From positions 280,739 through 344,738 of the forward strand of contig NZ_JAJDOO010000001.1 in NCBI RefSeq assembly GCF_020595055.1: 64,000 nt of DNA. Reading direction: 5' to 3'. The position numbers and the translations under genes are program-made. A model generated the notes under the pieces. The model ran no database searches, was not told where the DNA came from, and saw nothing but the letters and a program-made list of their open reading frames with translations. The stretch is from Desulfosporosinus shakirovi (GTDB taxonomy: Bacteria; Bacillota; Desulfitobacteriia; Desulfitobacteriales; Desulfitobacteriaceae). Below, one piece after another: positions 1 to 8,568 of this stretch (the stretch's first letter is position 1; each line of letters starts with the position of its first letter).

Positions 1-1924
1 GATCATAGGCCTCTTCATAATTTCCCAAGCCAATCATCTGATCAAAACTCTGTCTGCGAGAGGATATTGCGTCAGCTAAAGCTATTTCCGTCCCATCGAC
101 CAAGCGGGATGGATCTAACTCTAAAGTCGGTTCTTTTTTGGTAAGGTTAAAGCAACGAGTATAGGTTTGGGCATAAAGGACAAAAGCTTCTTCCACCCGT
201 TTTTCAGAAAGCACCCGAGCTCTTTTAACCACACGATTAATCTCATCACTGCCAAGCACCAAAACCGCATCCACAGTATCATAGCGCAGACCTTGTTCCT
301 GAAGCACGAAACGCACCCTTTGTTGGAAGAAATCCAGTAACAAAGGCAAGATGTCTCCAATGGGCAAAGGAACCGTTCCTTGCTTCTCAAGAAGGCTGTA
401 GGACTCCCGAATAAGCTCGTTTAAGGAAAGATCCCACCCTGACTCTAACAGGATTGCCACAATCCCCTGCGCTTGCCTTCTGAGAGCATAAGGATCTTGA
501 GACCCTGTAGGTTGAATCCCAATGCTGAATGCCCCAACAATCGCATCTAGTTTATCTGCAATGCTGACCACACGCCCTGAATCAGAGGCCGGCGTCACAT
601 CTCCTGCGAAACGAGGTTGATAGTGTTCAAGTATTCCTTGACAGACCTCAGGCTTCTCTCCACTGGCTTTGGCGTAGTCCGCACCCATGATTCCTTGCAG
701 TTCGGGGAAATCACTGACCATCAAGGTTACTAGATCCGCTTTAGCTAAATAAGCAGTTCGATCGATCTCTTCTTGCTTAGCTACTCCGAACCCCTGACAC
801 TCTGCCATGAATAGAGATAAACCGCGTAAGCGTTCAACCCGTTGTTCAACCGTGCCCAATTTCTCGTGATACACAATTTTCCCTAACTTAGGCACTAATT
901 CTGCCAGTGAAACTTTTTGATCTTCCCTATAATAGAAGGCCGCATCTTCCAGGCGAGCTTTCAACACTTTTTCATTTCCGGCTTTAACCATATCTAAAGC
1001 GAAATCATTTCCATTTCGCACCGTAATAAAATAGGGCAGAAGTTTTCCGTCCCGAGATCGGACCGGGAAATACCGTTGATGCTCTCGCATAGGAGTTGTA
1101 ATCACAGCCTCAGGTAAATGCATGTATTGAGAAGCCACTCCGCCTAATAAAGCCGTTGGATACTCCACAAGGTGAATCACCTCACCCAGAAGTTCTTCAT
1201 CTGCAGGTACATCGCCACCGACCTTCTCAGCAAGAATTTTCAATTGAGCTAAGATAGCTGTCTTTCTGTCCTCCGGATCGATGATCACATAAGCCTGACG
1301 TAAAGCTTCGCGATAATCCGAGGGTTGGCCAATCACTACCCCCTCAGTCGCTAAAGTACGATGCCCGCGGGAGGAGCGTCCAGACTCAAGACCTACGAAC
1401 TCGAAGGGAACGACGTCTGAACCATAAAGTGCAACAATCCAACGAATAGGCCGAGCAAAACGAAAATCGAGTTCACCCCAACGCATTGGCTTTGGAAAAT
1501 GCAAAGAGTTAATCGTATCAATAGCAAGCTGAGGTAAGAGTTCTTTAGTCTTAAGCCCAACTTCTGATTTTCGAGCAAATACATAGGGCACCCCATTAAC
1601 CTCTTGAACAAAAAGATTTTCTACCGACACGCCTTGCCCTCTGGCAAAGCCCTGGGCAGCCTTCGTGGGTGCTCCACCGGCATCATAGGCGGCTTTGACA
1701 GCCGGCCCCTTGACCTCCATGGATAAATCTTCTTGAGTTTCCGCAAGTTCCATTACCAAAAGAGCCAGACGACGAGGGGTGGCAAAAACCTTAATTTCCT
1801 TATATGTTAAGCGGAGCTCTGCTAAGCGTTTGCGTGCCTGTTCTTCCAACTGGGTCATGGCCCCTGGAGAAAATTTAGCTGGGATTTCTTCCGTTCCAAT
1901 TTCAAGCAAAAAATCGTTCGCCAT
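1..1924 (-). CDS. glyS: Glycyl-tRNA synthetase beta subunit, 3' end outside window
   Basis: This is the beta subunit of the bacterial alpha2beta2 glycyl-tRNA synthetase, which charges tRNA-Gly in the cytoplasm. The reading frame is open from an ATG at 1924 to the window edge, about 641 residues. The N-terminus contains LLEIGTEEIPAKF, characteristic of GlyS. The family is usually about 690 residues, so roughly the last 50 are missing here. The start lies one base after the glyQ stop codon, so the two subunits are cotranscribed and probably translationally coupled. Both are controlled by the T-box upstream of glyQ. The identification is secure. Confidence 0.95.
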   Translation of the reverse strand, partial: MANDFLLEIGTEEIPAKFSPGAMTQLEEQARKRLAELRLTYKEIKVFATPRRLALLVMELAETQEDLSMEVKGPAVKAAYDAGGAPTKAAQGFARGQGVSVENLFVQEVNGVPYVFARKSEVGLKTKELLPQLAIDTINSLHFPKPMRWGELDFRFARPIRWIVALYGSDVVPFEFVGLESGRSSRGHRTLATEGVVIGQPSDYREALRQAYVIIDPEDRKTAILAQLKILAEKVGGDVPADEELLGEVIHLVEYPTALLGGVASQYMHLPEAVITTPMREHQRYFPVRSRDGKLLPYFITVRNGNDFALDMVKAGNEKVLKARLEDAAFYYREDQKVSLAELVPKLGKIVYHEKLGTVEQRVERLRGLSLFMAECQGFGVAKQEEIDRTAYLAKADLVTLMVSDFPELQGIMGADYAKASGEKPEVCQGILEHYQPRFAGDVTPASDSGRVVSIADKLDAIVGAFSIGIQPTGSQDPYALRRQAQGIVAILLESGWDLSLNELIRESYSLLEKQGTVPLPIGDILPLLLDFFQQRVRFVLQEQGLRYDTVDAVLVLGSDEINRVVKRARVLSEKRVEEAFVLYAQTYTRCFNLTKKEPTLELDPSRLVDGTEIALADAISSRRQSFDQMIGLGNYEEAYD

Positions 1925-1925
1925 C

Positions 1926-2903
1926 TTACTCCACCTCCAAATCGTTGTTCGAGGTTCGTTGTTCGAGGTTCGAGTGCATTTGTTCTTGCGGGTTAAGCAA
2001 AGCTTCATGTGTGTTTTGATGCTCCCTTACCCTATCCCTATTAAGTAAGGGGAACCCCAATTTCTCTCGCTGCTCTACATATGCTTGAGCGCAAAGACGA
2101 GCCAACCCACGCACCCGCGTAATGTAACTTGTGCGTTCCGTGACACTGATTGCCCCCCGAGCATCCAGCAGGTTAAACGTATGCGAGCATTTCAGCACGT
2201 AATCATAGGCTGGAAGCACTAAACCCTTCTCAACAACCCGTTTGGCCTCACGCTCATACATATCAAACCAAGTTTGCAATGCTTCAATATCCGCCACTTC
2301 AAAATTATAATGTGAGTAATCTATTTCATTCTGAAGATAAATATCCCCGTAGGTAATATCTCCAACCCATTCAATATCATAAACATTATCTTTGTTTTGG
2401 ATATAAGTGGTCAGGCGCTCCAATCCGTAAGTGATTTCAGCACAAACCGGTTTGCAGTCAATCCCTCCGCACTGTTGGAAATACGTAAACTGAGTCACTT
2501 CCATTCCATCCAGCCAGACTTCCCAGCCTAACCCCCAGGCCCCCAAAGTTGGTGACTCCCAATTATCTTCTACAAACCGAATATCATGCTCACGAGGATT
2601 AATTCCCAGCCGCTCCAGACTCTGCAAATATAGCTCCTGAACATTGTCAGGAGAGGGCTTAAGAATGACTTGGTATTGAAAATAGTGCTGTAACCGATTA
2701 GGGTTCTCTCCATAACGACCATCCGTAGGTCTGCGAGACGGCTCAACATAAGCTACATTCCAGGGCTCGGGTCCCAGAGCCCTTAAAAAAGTTGCCGGGT
2801 TCATAGTACCCGCCCCTTTTTCAACATCATATGGCTGCGCAATAATGCACCCTTGTTCTCCCCAAAACTGGTTAAGGGTTAAGATAATATCTTGGAACTT
2901 CAT
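1926..2903 (-). CDS. glyQ: Glycyl-tRNA synthetase alpha subunit
   Basis: This is the catalytic alpha subunit of heterotetrameric GlyRS, 325 residues. It begins [19 protein letters not shown] and contains [19 protein letters not shown], both typical of GlyQ. The family usually ends near residue 290-300. Here the extra C-terminal tail, from about residue 310, is encoded by short direct repeats (see findings), so it is probably a recent non-essential extension. A T-box leader with a good sigma-A promoter lies upstream, so expression should respond to uncharged tRNA-Gly. Confidence 0.96.
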   Translation of the reverse strand: MKFQDIILTLNQFWGEQGCIIAQPYDVEKGAGTMNPATFLRALGPEPWNVAYVEPSRRPTDGRYGENPNRLQHYFQYQVILKPSPDNVQELYLQSLERLGINPREHDIRFVEDNWESPTLGAWGLGWEVWLDGMEVTQFTYFQQCGGIDCKPVCAEITYGLERLTTYIQNKDNVYDIEWVGDITYGDIYLQNEIDYSHYNFEVADIEALQTWFDMYEREAKRVVEKGLVLPAYDYVLKCSHTFNLLDARGAISVTERTSYITRVRGLARLCAQAYVEQREKLGFPLLNRDRVREHQNTHEALLNPQEQMHSNLEQRTSNNDLEVE

Positions 2904-3062
2904 AGATACGCCTCCTCATAGAATCGAATTAGTCTAATTCACTGGATTAATCTGCTGGCATGCAAGTTGATGCAAGTGTGCAAGTCTGAGAGGGTTCCTC
3001 AAATTGTATCTGCACTTGACTTGTATCAACGTGTGAACGTGCAATGGCCCCTTACTTTAAAA
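2904..3062. other. Spacer between T-box terminator and glyQ
   Basis: No gene is seen. It holds three TGCAAGT direct repeats (about 2960-2985) and an imperfect inverted partner ending in ATCAAC near 3030. Together they could fold into a hairpin between the T-box and the glyQ ribosome site. Confidence 0.4.
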
Positions 3063-3282
3063 GACCCAAAAAAACCCTCACCCCCGTAGCATTTTAAGCT
3101 ACAGGGACGAGAGCTTGTTCCCGCGGTTCCACCCTGTTTGACCCCTCATCAAGGTCCCCTTCGTTCTATGTGCTCAGAGTTGCCCCATCCACGTCCTCTC
3201 ATTCGGCTTCCACCCACCCGAACTCGCTAAAGAAAGGCTCCATGAACTTCTTTCCCATCATCGCTATTTAAAAGGTATTAAT
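3063..3282 (-). promoter_or_regulatory. T-box leader of glyQS
   Basis: On the minus strand this leader contains the T-box core GGGTGGAACCGCGGG near 3115-3130. It is followed by a terminator at 3071-3105 whose arms CCCTGTAGC and GCTACGGGG precede a run of T residues. Uncharged tRNA-Gly would pair with the T-box bulge and favour the antiterminator. I could not place the glycine specifier codon with certainty. Its position directly upstream of glyQ fits the known class. Confidence 0.9.
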
Positions 3283-3289
3283 TTTAATT

Positions 3290-3318
3290 ATTATATGCTG
3301 AAGAAGAAATTGTGTCAA
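3290..3318 (-). promoter_or_regulatory. Sigma-A promoter of glyQS
   Basis: TTGACA (3313-3318) and TATAAT (3290-3295) are perfect consensus boxes on the minus strand with a 17-bp spacer. They lie just upstream of the T-box leader. Confidence 0.85.
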
Positions 3319-3467
3319 ATCTGGCCTCCCTACCCAGCCGTGAGGTATAAAAATAGAATGTTAAATGACCTAATTAGCTCATTTGAAGCATACAAGATGA
3401 TAAATTGAGGTATATTAGAAAAATCTGGTGTATACCCCTATCTTGGTAGATACCCTTTCTTTATAGG

Positions 3468-3496
3468 TTGCATGGTATGGCGATAGGTGGTAAAAT
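3468..3496 (+). promoter_or_regulatory. Probable sigma-A promoter of the osmoprotectant transporter
   Basis: TTGCAT (3468-3473) and TAAAAT (3491-3496) are spaced by 17 bp on the plus strand, about 100 bp before the opuCA start. Just upstream, about 3428-3453, two related GGTxTATACC/GGTAGATACC blocks might be an operator. No regulator gene is adjacent. Confidence 0.55.
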
Positions 3497-3594
3497 TTAT
3501 TTACAGGCAACTTAATGCTGTAAAACAAGTTGTAAGGTACATCTGTATTTAAATCTATAGTTAAGAGAATTCTAACCTAGGAGGAGGTGTTGAA

Positions 3595-4725
3595 ATGATA
3601 CGATTTGATAAAGTATCCAAAGTATTCTCGGAGGGATTTAAAGCTTTGGATAATATATCTTTTCAGATTGATGAAGGAGAACTGTTTGTCTTAATCGGGC
3701 CCAGTGGCTGTGGCAAAACCACCACCATGAAAATGATTAACCGATTAACTGAACCGACACAAGGTAAGATCTGGATAGCTGATAAGGATATCAGTCAGGA
3801 AAATCCAGTCGAGTTACGGCGTAATATTGGGTATGTCATCCAGCATATCGGACTCTTGCCCCATATGACAATTGGTCAGAATGTAGCCTTGGTACCGAGA
3901 CTCAAAAAAATGAATGCTTCAAGCTACCAGCAAAGAGTGGATGATCTTTTATCGATGGTCGGCTTAGATCCGAACACTTATCGCGATCGTTATCCTGCAG
4001 AATTAAGCGGTGGTCAACAACAAAGGGTAGGAGTTATTAGAGCACTGGCCGCCGAGCCGCCGATTATCTTAATGGACGAGCCCTTTAGCGCCTTAGATCC
4101 GATCAGCCGCGAACAACTACAGGACGAGCTTATTAGGCTTCAACAGGAAATTAAGAAAACCATTGTCTTCGTCACTCATGATATGGATGAAGCCCTCAAA
4201 ATCGCGGATCGTATTTGTATTATGCAAGAAGGAAAAATCGTGCAGTTAGACAGCCCGGACTACATCCTGCGCCACCCAGCCAATGATTTTGTAAGCTCCT
4301 TTATAGGCCAAGACAGGCTTAATGCCGCCGGAATACTGCCTGATGTTGAAGAGGTAATGGTTAAACCTGTAACATCGAGTCCTAACCGTGGTTTGGCTGA
4401 AGCTATAAAGTTTATGCATAAACATAAAGTTGACAGCTTGCTTGTGACTGGACCGGGGAATAAATATCTAGGTATTGCCAAAGCATGGGATATCCAACAA
4501 CATTACAATGACGAAACGTTAACCCTACAAGATATTATGGTAAAGGGTTTTTCGACAATTCAGAGAGACCGCCCATTAAGCGAGGCCATCGATATCATTA
4601 GTGAAAACAATGTGTCCAGTCTGCCTGTGCTCAGCGCTGAAGGGACGCTGGTAGGTGTTATTACCAGGTCTAGTTTAGTGGATGTCATGGCACATAAATA
4701 CGGAAATGGAACTACGGATTCCTAG
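3595..4725 (+). CDS. opuCA: Glycine betaine/carnitine/choline ABC transporter ATPase (OpuCA type)
   Basis: This cytoplasmic ATPase drives osmoprotectant uptake; it has 376 residues. Walker A is GPSGCGKT at about 35-42. The ABC signature LSGGQQQR is near 137, and Walker B LILMDEP-like (IILMDEP) is near 157. Two C-terminal CBS domains (about 250-370) are typical of the OpuA/OpuC branch and act as ionic-strength sensors in known members. The ribosome site GGAGGAGG sits 8 bp before the ATG. The permease and binding-protein genes follow. Substrate range cannot be told from sequence. Confidence 0.9.
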   Translation: MIRFDKVSKVFSEGFKALDNISFQIDEGELFVLIGPSGCGKTTTMKMINRLTEPTQGKIWIADKDISQENPVELRRNIGYVIQHIGLLPHMTIGQNVALVPRLKKMNASSYQQRVDDLLSMVGLDPNTYRDRYPAELSGGQQQRVGVIRALAAEPPIILMDEPFSALDPISREQLQDELIRLQQEIKKTIVFVTHDMDEALKIADRICIMQEGKIVQLDSPDYILRHPANDFVSSFIGQDRLNAAGILPDVEEVMVKPVTSSPNRGLAEAIKFMHKHKVDSLLVTGPGNKYLGIAKAWDIQQHYNDETLTLQDIMVKGFSTIQRDRPLSEAIDIISENNVSSLPVLSAEGTLVGVITRSSLVDVMAHKYGNGTTDS

Positions 4726-4738
4726 AAAGGAAGGGGCT

Positions 4739-5377
4739 ATGGAAATATTTTCAGTTGTCCAGGATCGTTGGCCTGCTATCGTTACAGCTTTCAGCGAACA
4801 TCTTCAGTTAACATTTGTCGCCCTCTTTTTTGCGATTGTTATTGCTGTTCCATTAGGAATCGTACTAACCCGTTATCGCAGAATAGCGGAGCCGGTAATT
4901 GGTGTGACGGCTGTAGCACAGACAATTCCAAGCCTTGCCCTACTCGGTTTAATGATCCCCCTAATAGGGATAGGTTTTTTTCCTGCTATTGTGGCCTTAA
5001 CTATTTACGGATTATTACCCATCATTCGCAATACCTATACGGGTATAGTGGGGGTAAACCAAGCTGCTATTGAAGCAGGAGTGGGTATGGGAATGACTTC
5101 AAGCCAGGTACTAATTATGGTGGAAATACCTCTGTCACTCTCTGTTATTATCGCTGGGATAAGGACATCGACAGTTCTTATTGTAGGAGTAGCGACTCTC
5201 GCTGCTTTGATTGGAGCTGGCGGGTTGGGAGATCTGATTTTCAGAGGGGTTTCAATGTCTAGCAATGAACTAATTCTAGCAGGCGCAATCCCGGCTGCAC
5301 TGTTGGCTTTGATGATTGATTATTTGTTCAAATGGATTGAGATTAGGGTCACGCCTAAAGGCAGTAGGGCTAATTAG
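4739..5377 (+). CDS. opuCB: Osmoprotectant ABC transporter permease (OpuCB type)
   Basis: This inner-membrane permease has 212 residues and about six hydrophobic segments. It carries the BPD-type loop around EAGVGMGMTSSQVLIMVEIP, which contacts the ATPase. An in-frame upstream ATG at 4682 overlaps opuCA. The ATG at 4739 is preferred because AGGAAGGGG lies directly upstream. B. subtilis OpuC uses two permeases (OpuCB and OpuCD). Only one is present here, so the transporter may use a homodimer. Confidence 0.88.
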   Translation: MEIFSVVQDRWPAIVTAFSEHLQLTFVALFFAIVIAVPLGIVLTRYRRIAEPVIGVTAVAQTIPSLALLGLMIPLIGIGFFPAIVALTIYGLLPIIRNTYTGIVGVNQAAIEAGVGMGMTSSQVLIMVEIPLSLSVIIAGIRTSTVLIVGVATLAALIGAGGLGDLIFRGVSMSSNELILAGAIPAALLALMIDYLFKWIEIRVTPKGSRAN

Positions 5378-5415
5378 TCAATAAGCTCGAGTTCAATTTA
5401 TGAGGAGGAAAACTT

Positions 5416-6321
5416 ATGAAAAAAGCAAGAATATATGGGGCTCTGGCAGTTATATTACTTTTGGTTTTCAGTATAGCGGGTTGCTCAGCTAACGGGAAAG
5501 ACGGAGCAGGAGGTAAAGTCGTCATTAGTGGCAAGAACTTTACAGAGCAAGAAATTTTAGTTTACTTAATGGCTGGAGTAGTTGAGGCTAAAACTGATCT
5601 TGAAGTCGAAACTAAACCCTGGCTCGGAGGAACAATGGTTGCCTCGAAAGCATTAGATGCCGGGGATATTGACATCTATGCTGAATACACAGGAACGGCT
5701 TTGACGGTACAACTTGAACAAGAGGTCATAACTGACCCAGATGAAGCTTATGATACGGTAAGTAAAATGTACAAAGAAACAAAAGACATTACTTGGCTCA
5801 AGCCTTTTGGGTTTAATAATACCTATACGCTAACGCTGCGAAAAGCCGATGCGGAAAAGTTTGGTGTTGAAACCTTCAGTGATCTGGTTAAGCATGCACC
5901 TGATTTAGTCATGGCGTCTGAGCCGGAATTCCTTGAGCGGGATGACGGATATAAGGGTATCCAAAAATTGTATGGCATAGAATTCAAGGATGTTAAGGCA
6001 ATGGATGCCGGCCTTATGTACAGTGCCCTCAAAGACGGCAAAGCGGACGTGTGCCCTGCCTATGCTACAGATGGAAGAATTATTGCCTTTGATCTGAAAG
6101 TACTAAAGGATGACAAGCATTTCTTTCCACCCTATTACGCTGCTCCAATTATCCGTAATGATACGTTAGCCAAACACCCAGAGCTTGCAGATGCCCTTAA
6201 CTCTTTGGCAGGCAAACTCGATGATTCAGTAATGCAACAACTAAACGCCAAGGTTGATCTGGATAAGAAAACTTCTAAAGATGTTGCAAGCGAATGGCTT
6301 AAGGCCCAAGGCCTAATATAA
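5416..6321 (+). CDS. opuCC: Osmoprotectant-binding lipoprotein (OpuCC type)
   Basis: This extracellular substrate-binding lipoprotein has 301 residues. It has a basic, hydrophobic signal peptide and a lipobox ending in Cys23 (SIAGC). The mature part contains KNFTEQEIL and EYTGTAL, typical of the OpuAC/QAT-binding family. It would deliver betaine-like solutes to the permease encoded just upstream. The ribosome site is GAGGAGG. It is the last gene of the three-gene operon. Confidence 0.9.
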   Translation: MKKARIYGALAVILLLVFSIAGCSANGKDGAGGKVVISGKNFTEQEILVYLMAGVVEAKTDLEVETKPWLGGTMVASKALDAGDIDIYAEYTGTALTVQLEQEVITDPDEAYDTVSKMYKETKDITWLKPFGFNNTYTLTLRKADAEKFGVETFSDLVKHAPDLVMASEPEFLERDDGYKGIQKLYGIEFKDVKAMDAGLMYSALKDGKADVCPAYATDGRIIAFDLKVLKDDKHFFPPYYAAPIIRNDTLAKHPELADALNSLAGKLDDSVMQQLNAKVDLDKKTSKDVASEWLKAQGLI

Positions 6322-6322
6322 C

Positions 6323-6503
6323 AGAACCTAAAAGGGGATGTAGTAAAACTTTTTCCAGTTTATCACATCCCCACTCTATCTGTAATCTCCTTATATAATA
6401 GAGGACTGTTCACCACTTCAAAGGTGTACAGTCCTCTATTTTGGGATAACACACCACCAGCTTGAAAAAATCTGAAGTTTTCTTACGGCCCCTTTTAGGT
6501 TCT
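6323..6503. repeat. MITE-like element with about 30-bp inverted ends
   Basis: The ends AGAACCTAAAAGGGG (6323-6337) and its exact reverse complement (6489-6503) are 15-bp perfect inverted repeats. The similarity continues imperfectly for about another 14 bp through GTA..AAAACTT. Two smaller hairpins lie inside, including a terminator-like one at 6401-6436. There is no ORF. AAC flanks both ends, compatible with a short target duplication. It may be a small non-autonomous element or a complex terminator. Confidence 0.55.
6401..6442 (+). terminator. Terminator after opuCC
   Basis: GAGGACTGT and ACAGTCCTC arms, extended inward by CACC/GGTG, are followed by TATTTT. It sits within the inverted-repeat element and would end the opu operon. 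Confidence 0.65.
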
Positions 6504-6528
6504 AACTCACGTCACGTGAATTAAACTA

Positions 6529-7092
6529 TCAACTCCCTAATTCTTTAATTTTAGAGATAAACTTCGCATACACCTTATGCATATGAGGTTCATTACTATA
6601 TTCAATCAATTTTTCTAACGAAATCCATCTAACACCGCTATTTTCATCTTCTTTAACAATCAGAGCGTCATTCTCATCAGCTTCCATCAAAAATGCCACT
6701 GATAAATGTAGATGCGGGGATACATACTCCCCTCTTTTCATATGACCTAACACTGGAAGTATGTCCAAAGAAAATATGCCCGAAGTAACCAAGTGAATAT
6801 TATTAACTCCAGTTTCCTCCTTTAATTCTTTAATGGCCACAGCCAAAAGGTCTTTTTCCCCATCTGCATGTCCACCTGTCCAGGACCAAGAATCATAAAT
6901 ATTATGATGGATTACAAGCACTTTATCTCTTGAACTATTTACTGCGAAAGCGGAGCTTGTGAAATGAGCAATCTTATTATTTCTCGTTAAAACGTCCTCA
7001 AATACCCCTAAGCAATTTAGAATTACCTCTTTATCCTTTTCCTCTTGCTCATTATATGGAATATATCTTTTGATTGATTCGACGAACTCCAT
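6529..7092 (-). CDS. NUDIX hydrolase
   Basis: This is a 187-residue NUDIX-fold hydrolase. The full NUDIX box is visible at about residues 74-96, starting GGHADGEK and ending ELKEETGV, so the catalytic REUXEE glutamates are kept as KELKEE. Such enzymes cleave nucleoside diphosphates linked to another group; the substrate is unknown. The ATG at 7092 is preferred over one 21 bp upstream because AGAGAGA precedes it. It appears to be a stand-alone gene between the transporter and the recO block. Confidence 0.8.
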   Translation of the reverse strand: MEFVESIKRYIPYNEQEEKDKEVILNCLGVFEDVLTRNNKIAHFTSSAFAVNSSRDKVLVIHHNIYDSWSWTGGHADGEKDLLAVAIKELKEETGVNNIHLVTSGIFSLDILPVLGHMKRGEYVSPHLHLSVAFLMEADENDALIVKEDENSGVRWISLEKLIEYSNEPHMHKVYAKFISKIKELGS

Positions 7093-7254
7093 ATTCTCTC
7101 TCTTTTCATACAAGAATTATCCTTGTAAATCTAATTTAAACAGCTTAAATACTTCTACATGGCTAAAGCAACTATTTTCAAATAGGAAATCCTAGTAATT
7201 TTAAATAACGCTAATGTCCAAGTCACTTATTTAGCAAAAATATCAAATAGCAAA

Positions 7255-7689
7255 CTAAAACTCTCCCGTTCCTTCATCGTGAGAATAATCCTCTTTAGAG
7301 GCAACTTCCAACTCAAAATGATTAATCGCCGCCCCTACAGCGCCTACAAGTGCCAGCAATCGCAAACCAGGCTTCCTCCAAATTGTATACGCCAGAGCAA
7401 GTCCCAAGGGCGCTGAAAGGCTGATAATCGTATTGTCATGCCGTTTAAGGCTGATTGTAGAGTGACTAATATTTGATATGGTAGATTTGACACTATCCAA
7501 GATCCCCTGTCCACTCTCTTCGAAATTCCAGTCTTGCCCTAAACCATTTCGAACCTTCTCCAAATCATCCAAAGCCTTCAGTAAATCACCCTGAGCCAAG
7601 TTTAAGGCCGTACGAGCCTCTTCGTATCCAATCCCCATTCGTTCACGCAAAACATCTATCTTTTCAAGTTCTGTCCAAGGTTCATTCAT
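7255..7689 (-). CDS. DUF4342 protein with N-terminal UBA/TS-N-like domain
   Basis: This is a 144-residue protein. Residues about 5-45 (ERMGIGYEEARTALNLAQGD) resemble the UBA/EF-Ts N-terminal three-helix fold. The C-terminal half, with a glycine-rich hydrophobic stretch (LALVGAVGAAINHFELEV), fits DUF4342. Function is unknown in the family. The ATG at 7689 has GGAAGG at good spacing. A TTG at 7713 is in frame but less likely. It lies immediately downstream of recO and is probably cotranscribed. Confidence 0.65.
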   Translation of the reverse strand: MNEPWTELEKIDVLRERMGIGYEEARTALNLAQGDLLKALDDLEKVRNGLGQDWNFEESGQGILDSVKSTISNISHSTISLKRHDNTIISLSAPLGLALAYTIWRKPGLRLLALVGAVGAAINHFELEVASKEDYSHDEGTGEF

Positions 7690-7723
7690 TTTCTTTGCCT
7701 TCCTTTCCGTCAAAACTTCTCTC

Positions 7724-8473
7724 CTATGAATCCTGTGTTAAACTTCCCATCCTCCACGATTTAAGAGGACGCTCAAACTTATGCTCAAGATAAAGTCGCA
7801 ATGTCTCCAAAATCTCTTGCTGCATCCAAGCCCCCCAGCGCATACGGTCCAGCTTAGTAATATCAGCACGAATCAGTTGACGCATAAATGCAATACTGCC
7901 TGCCCGAATCCATCGCCCCGAATAGTTCTCCTGACACTTCCCACATAAAGTACCACCAGCTTCTAAACTAAAAAACATCCGATCCCCCTTCACGCTAACC
8001 CCACACTCGGCACATTCCCCCAGAAGCGGACGATAACCCAAAACTTCCATTAACCGCAAAGAGTATGCACTAAGCACAAGAGCCGGATCAAACTGTTCCA
8101 GTAGAAAAAAACAGGTCAAGGTAAGTGTAAAGAGTTCCGTATTAGGCTGATCAGGTATTGTCGAGATATCTAACAGCTCAGAAATCCCGGTAGCAGCAAA
8201 TGACCGATCCAGATCATTCCAAAGATGTGGAAAACTCTCCTTAGGGCTGCACTGACTGACGGTATCCAGACTCTTCCCCCGATGAATCAGAAAATCCCCA
8301 TATGTAAATAATTGAGCTCCCGCTCTTTGACGACTCTTGGGTTTGCGAACCCCTTTTGCCACAGCTTGAAGCTTCCCCAACTCACGGGAAAAAAGAGTGA
8401 GTACACGATCCGACTCACCAAATTGCTTGCTGCGGATCACCAACGCGTCCGCATGATAAACGGCCACGCCCAC
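7724..8473 (-). CDS. recO: DNA repair protein RecO
   Basis: RecO (249 residues) anneals single strands and, with RecF/RecR, loads RecA at gaps. The N-terminal OB fold shows DALVIRSKQFGESDRVLTLF and KGVRKPKSR. A C-terminal zinc site is formed by CAECGVS and a later CGKC, about residues 148-175. The start is GTG, with a second in-frame GTG two codons on; AAAGGGTGA upstream fits either. Its position below era and deoC is the usual Firmicute order. Confidence 0.92.
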   Translation of the reverse strand: MGVAVYHADALVIRSKQFGESDRVLTLFSRELGKLQAVAKGVRKPKSRQRAGAQLFTYGDFLIHRGKSLDTVSQCSPKESFPHLWNDLDRSFAATGISELLDISTIPDQPNTELFTLTLTCFFLLEQFDPALVLSAYSLRLMEVLGYRPLLGECAECGVSVKGDRMFFSLEAGGTLCGKCQENYSGRWIRAGSIAFMRQLIRADITKLDRMRWGAWMQQEILETLRLYLEHKFERPLKSWRMGSLTQDS

Positions 8474-8552
8474 TCACCCTTTCTATTTTTTCTATTCTAT
8501 GATCTTAGTATGCATTTATTGTGGATGAAAAGCTAACTTTGTGCTTTAAAGG

Positions 8553-8568
8553 ATGTACACACAAGTCC
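8553..8568 (-). repeat. Remnant of intergenic repeat family 1
   Basis: The 16 bp directly after the deoC stop codon match the stop-proximal end of family 1 (minus strand GGACTTGTGTGTACAT). The rest of the element is absent. Full copies are at 10281-10584, 18704-18967 and 53308-53474. Confidence 0.6.
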
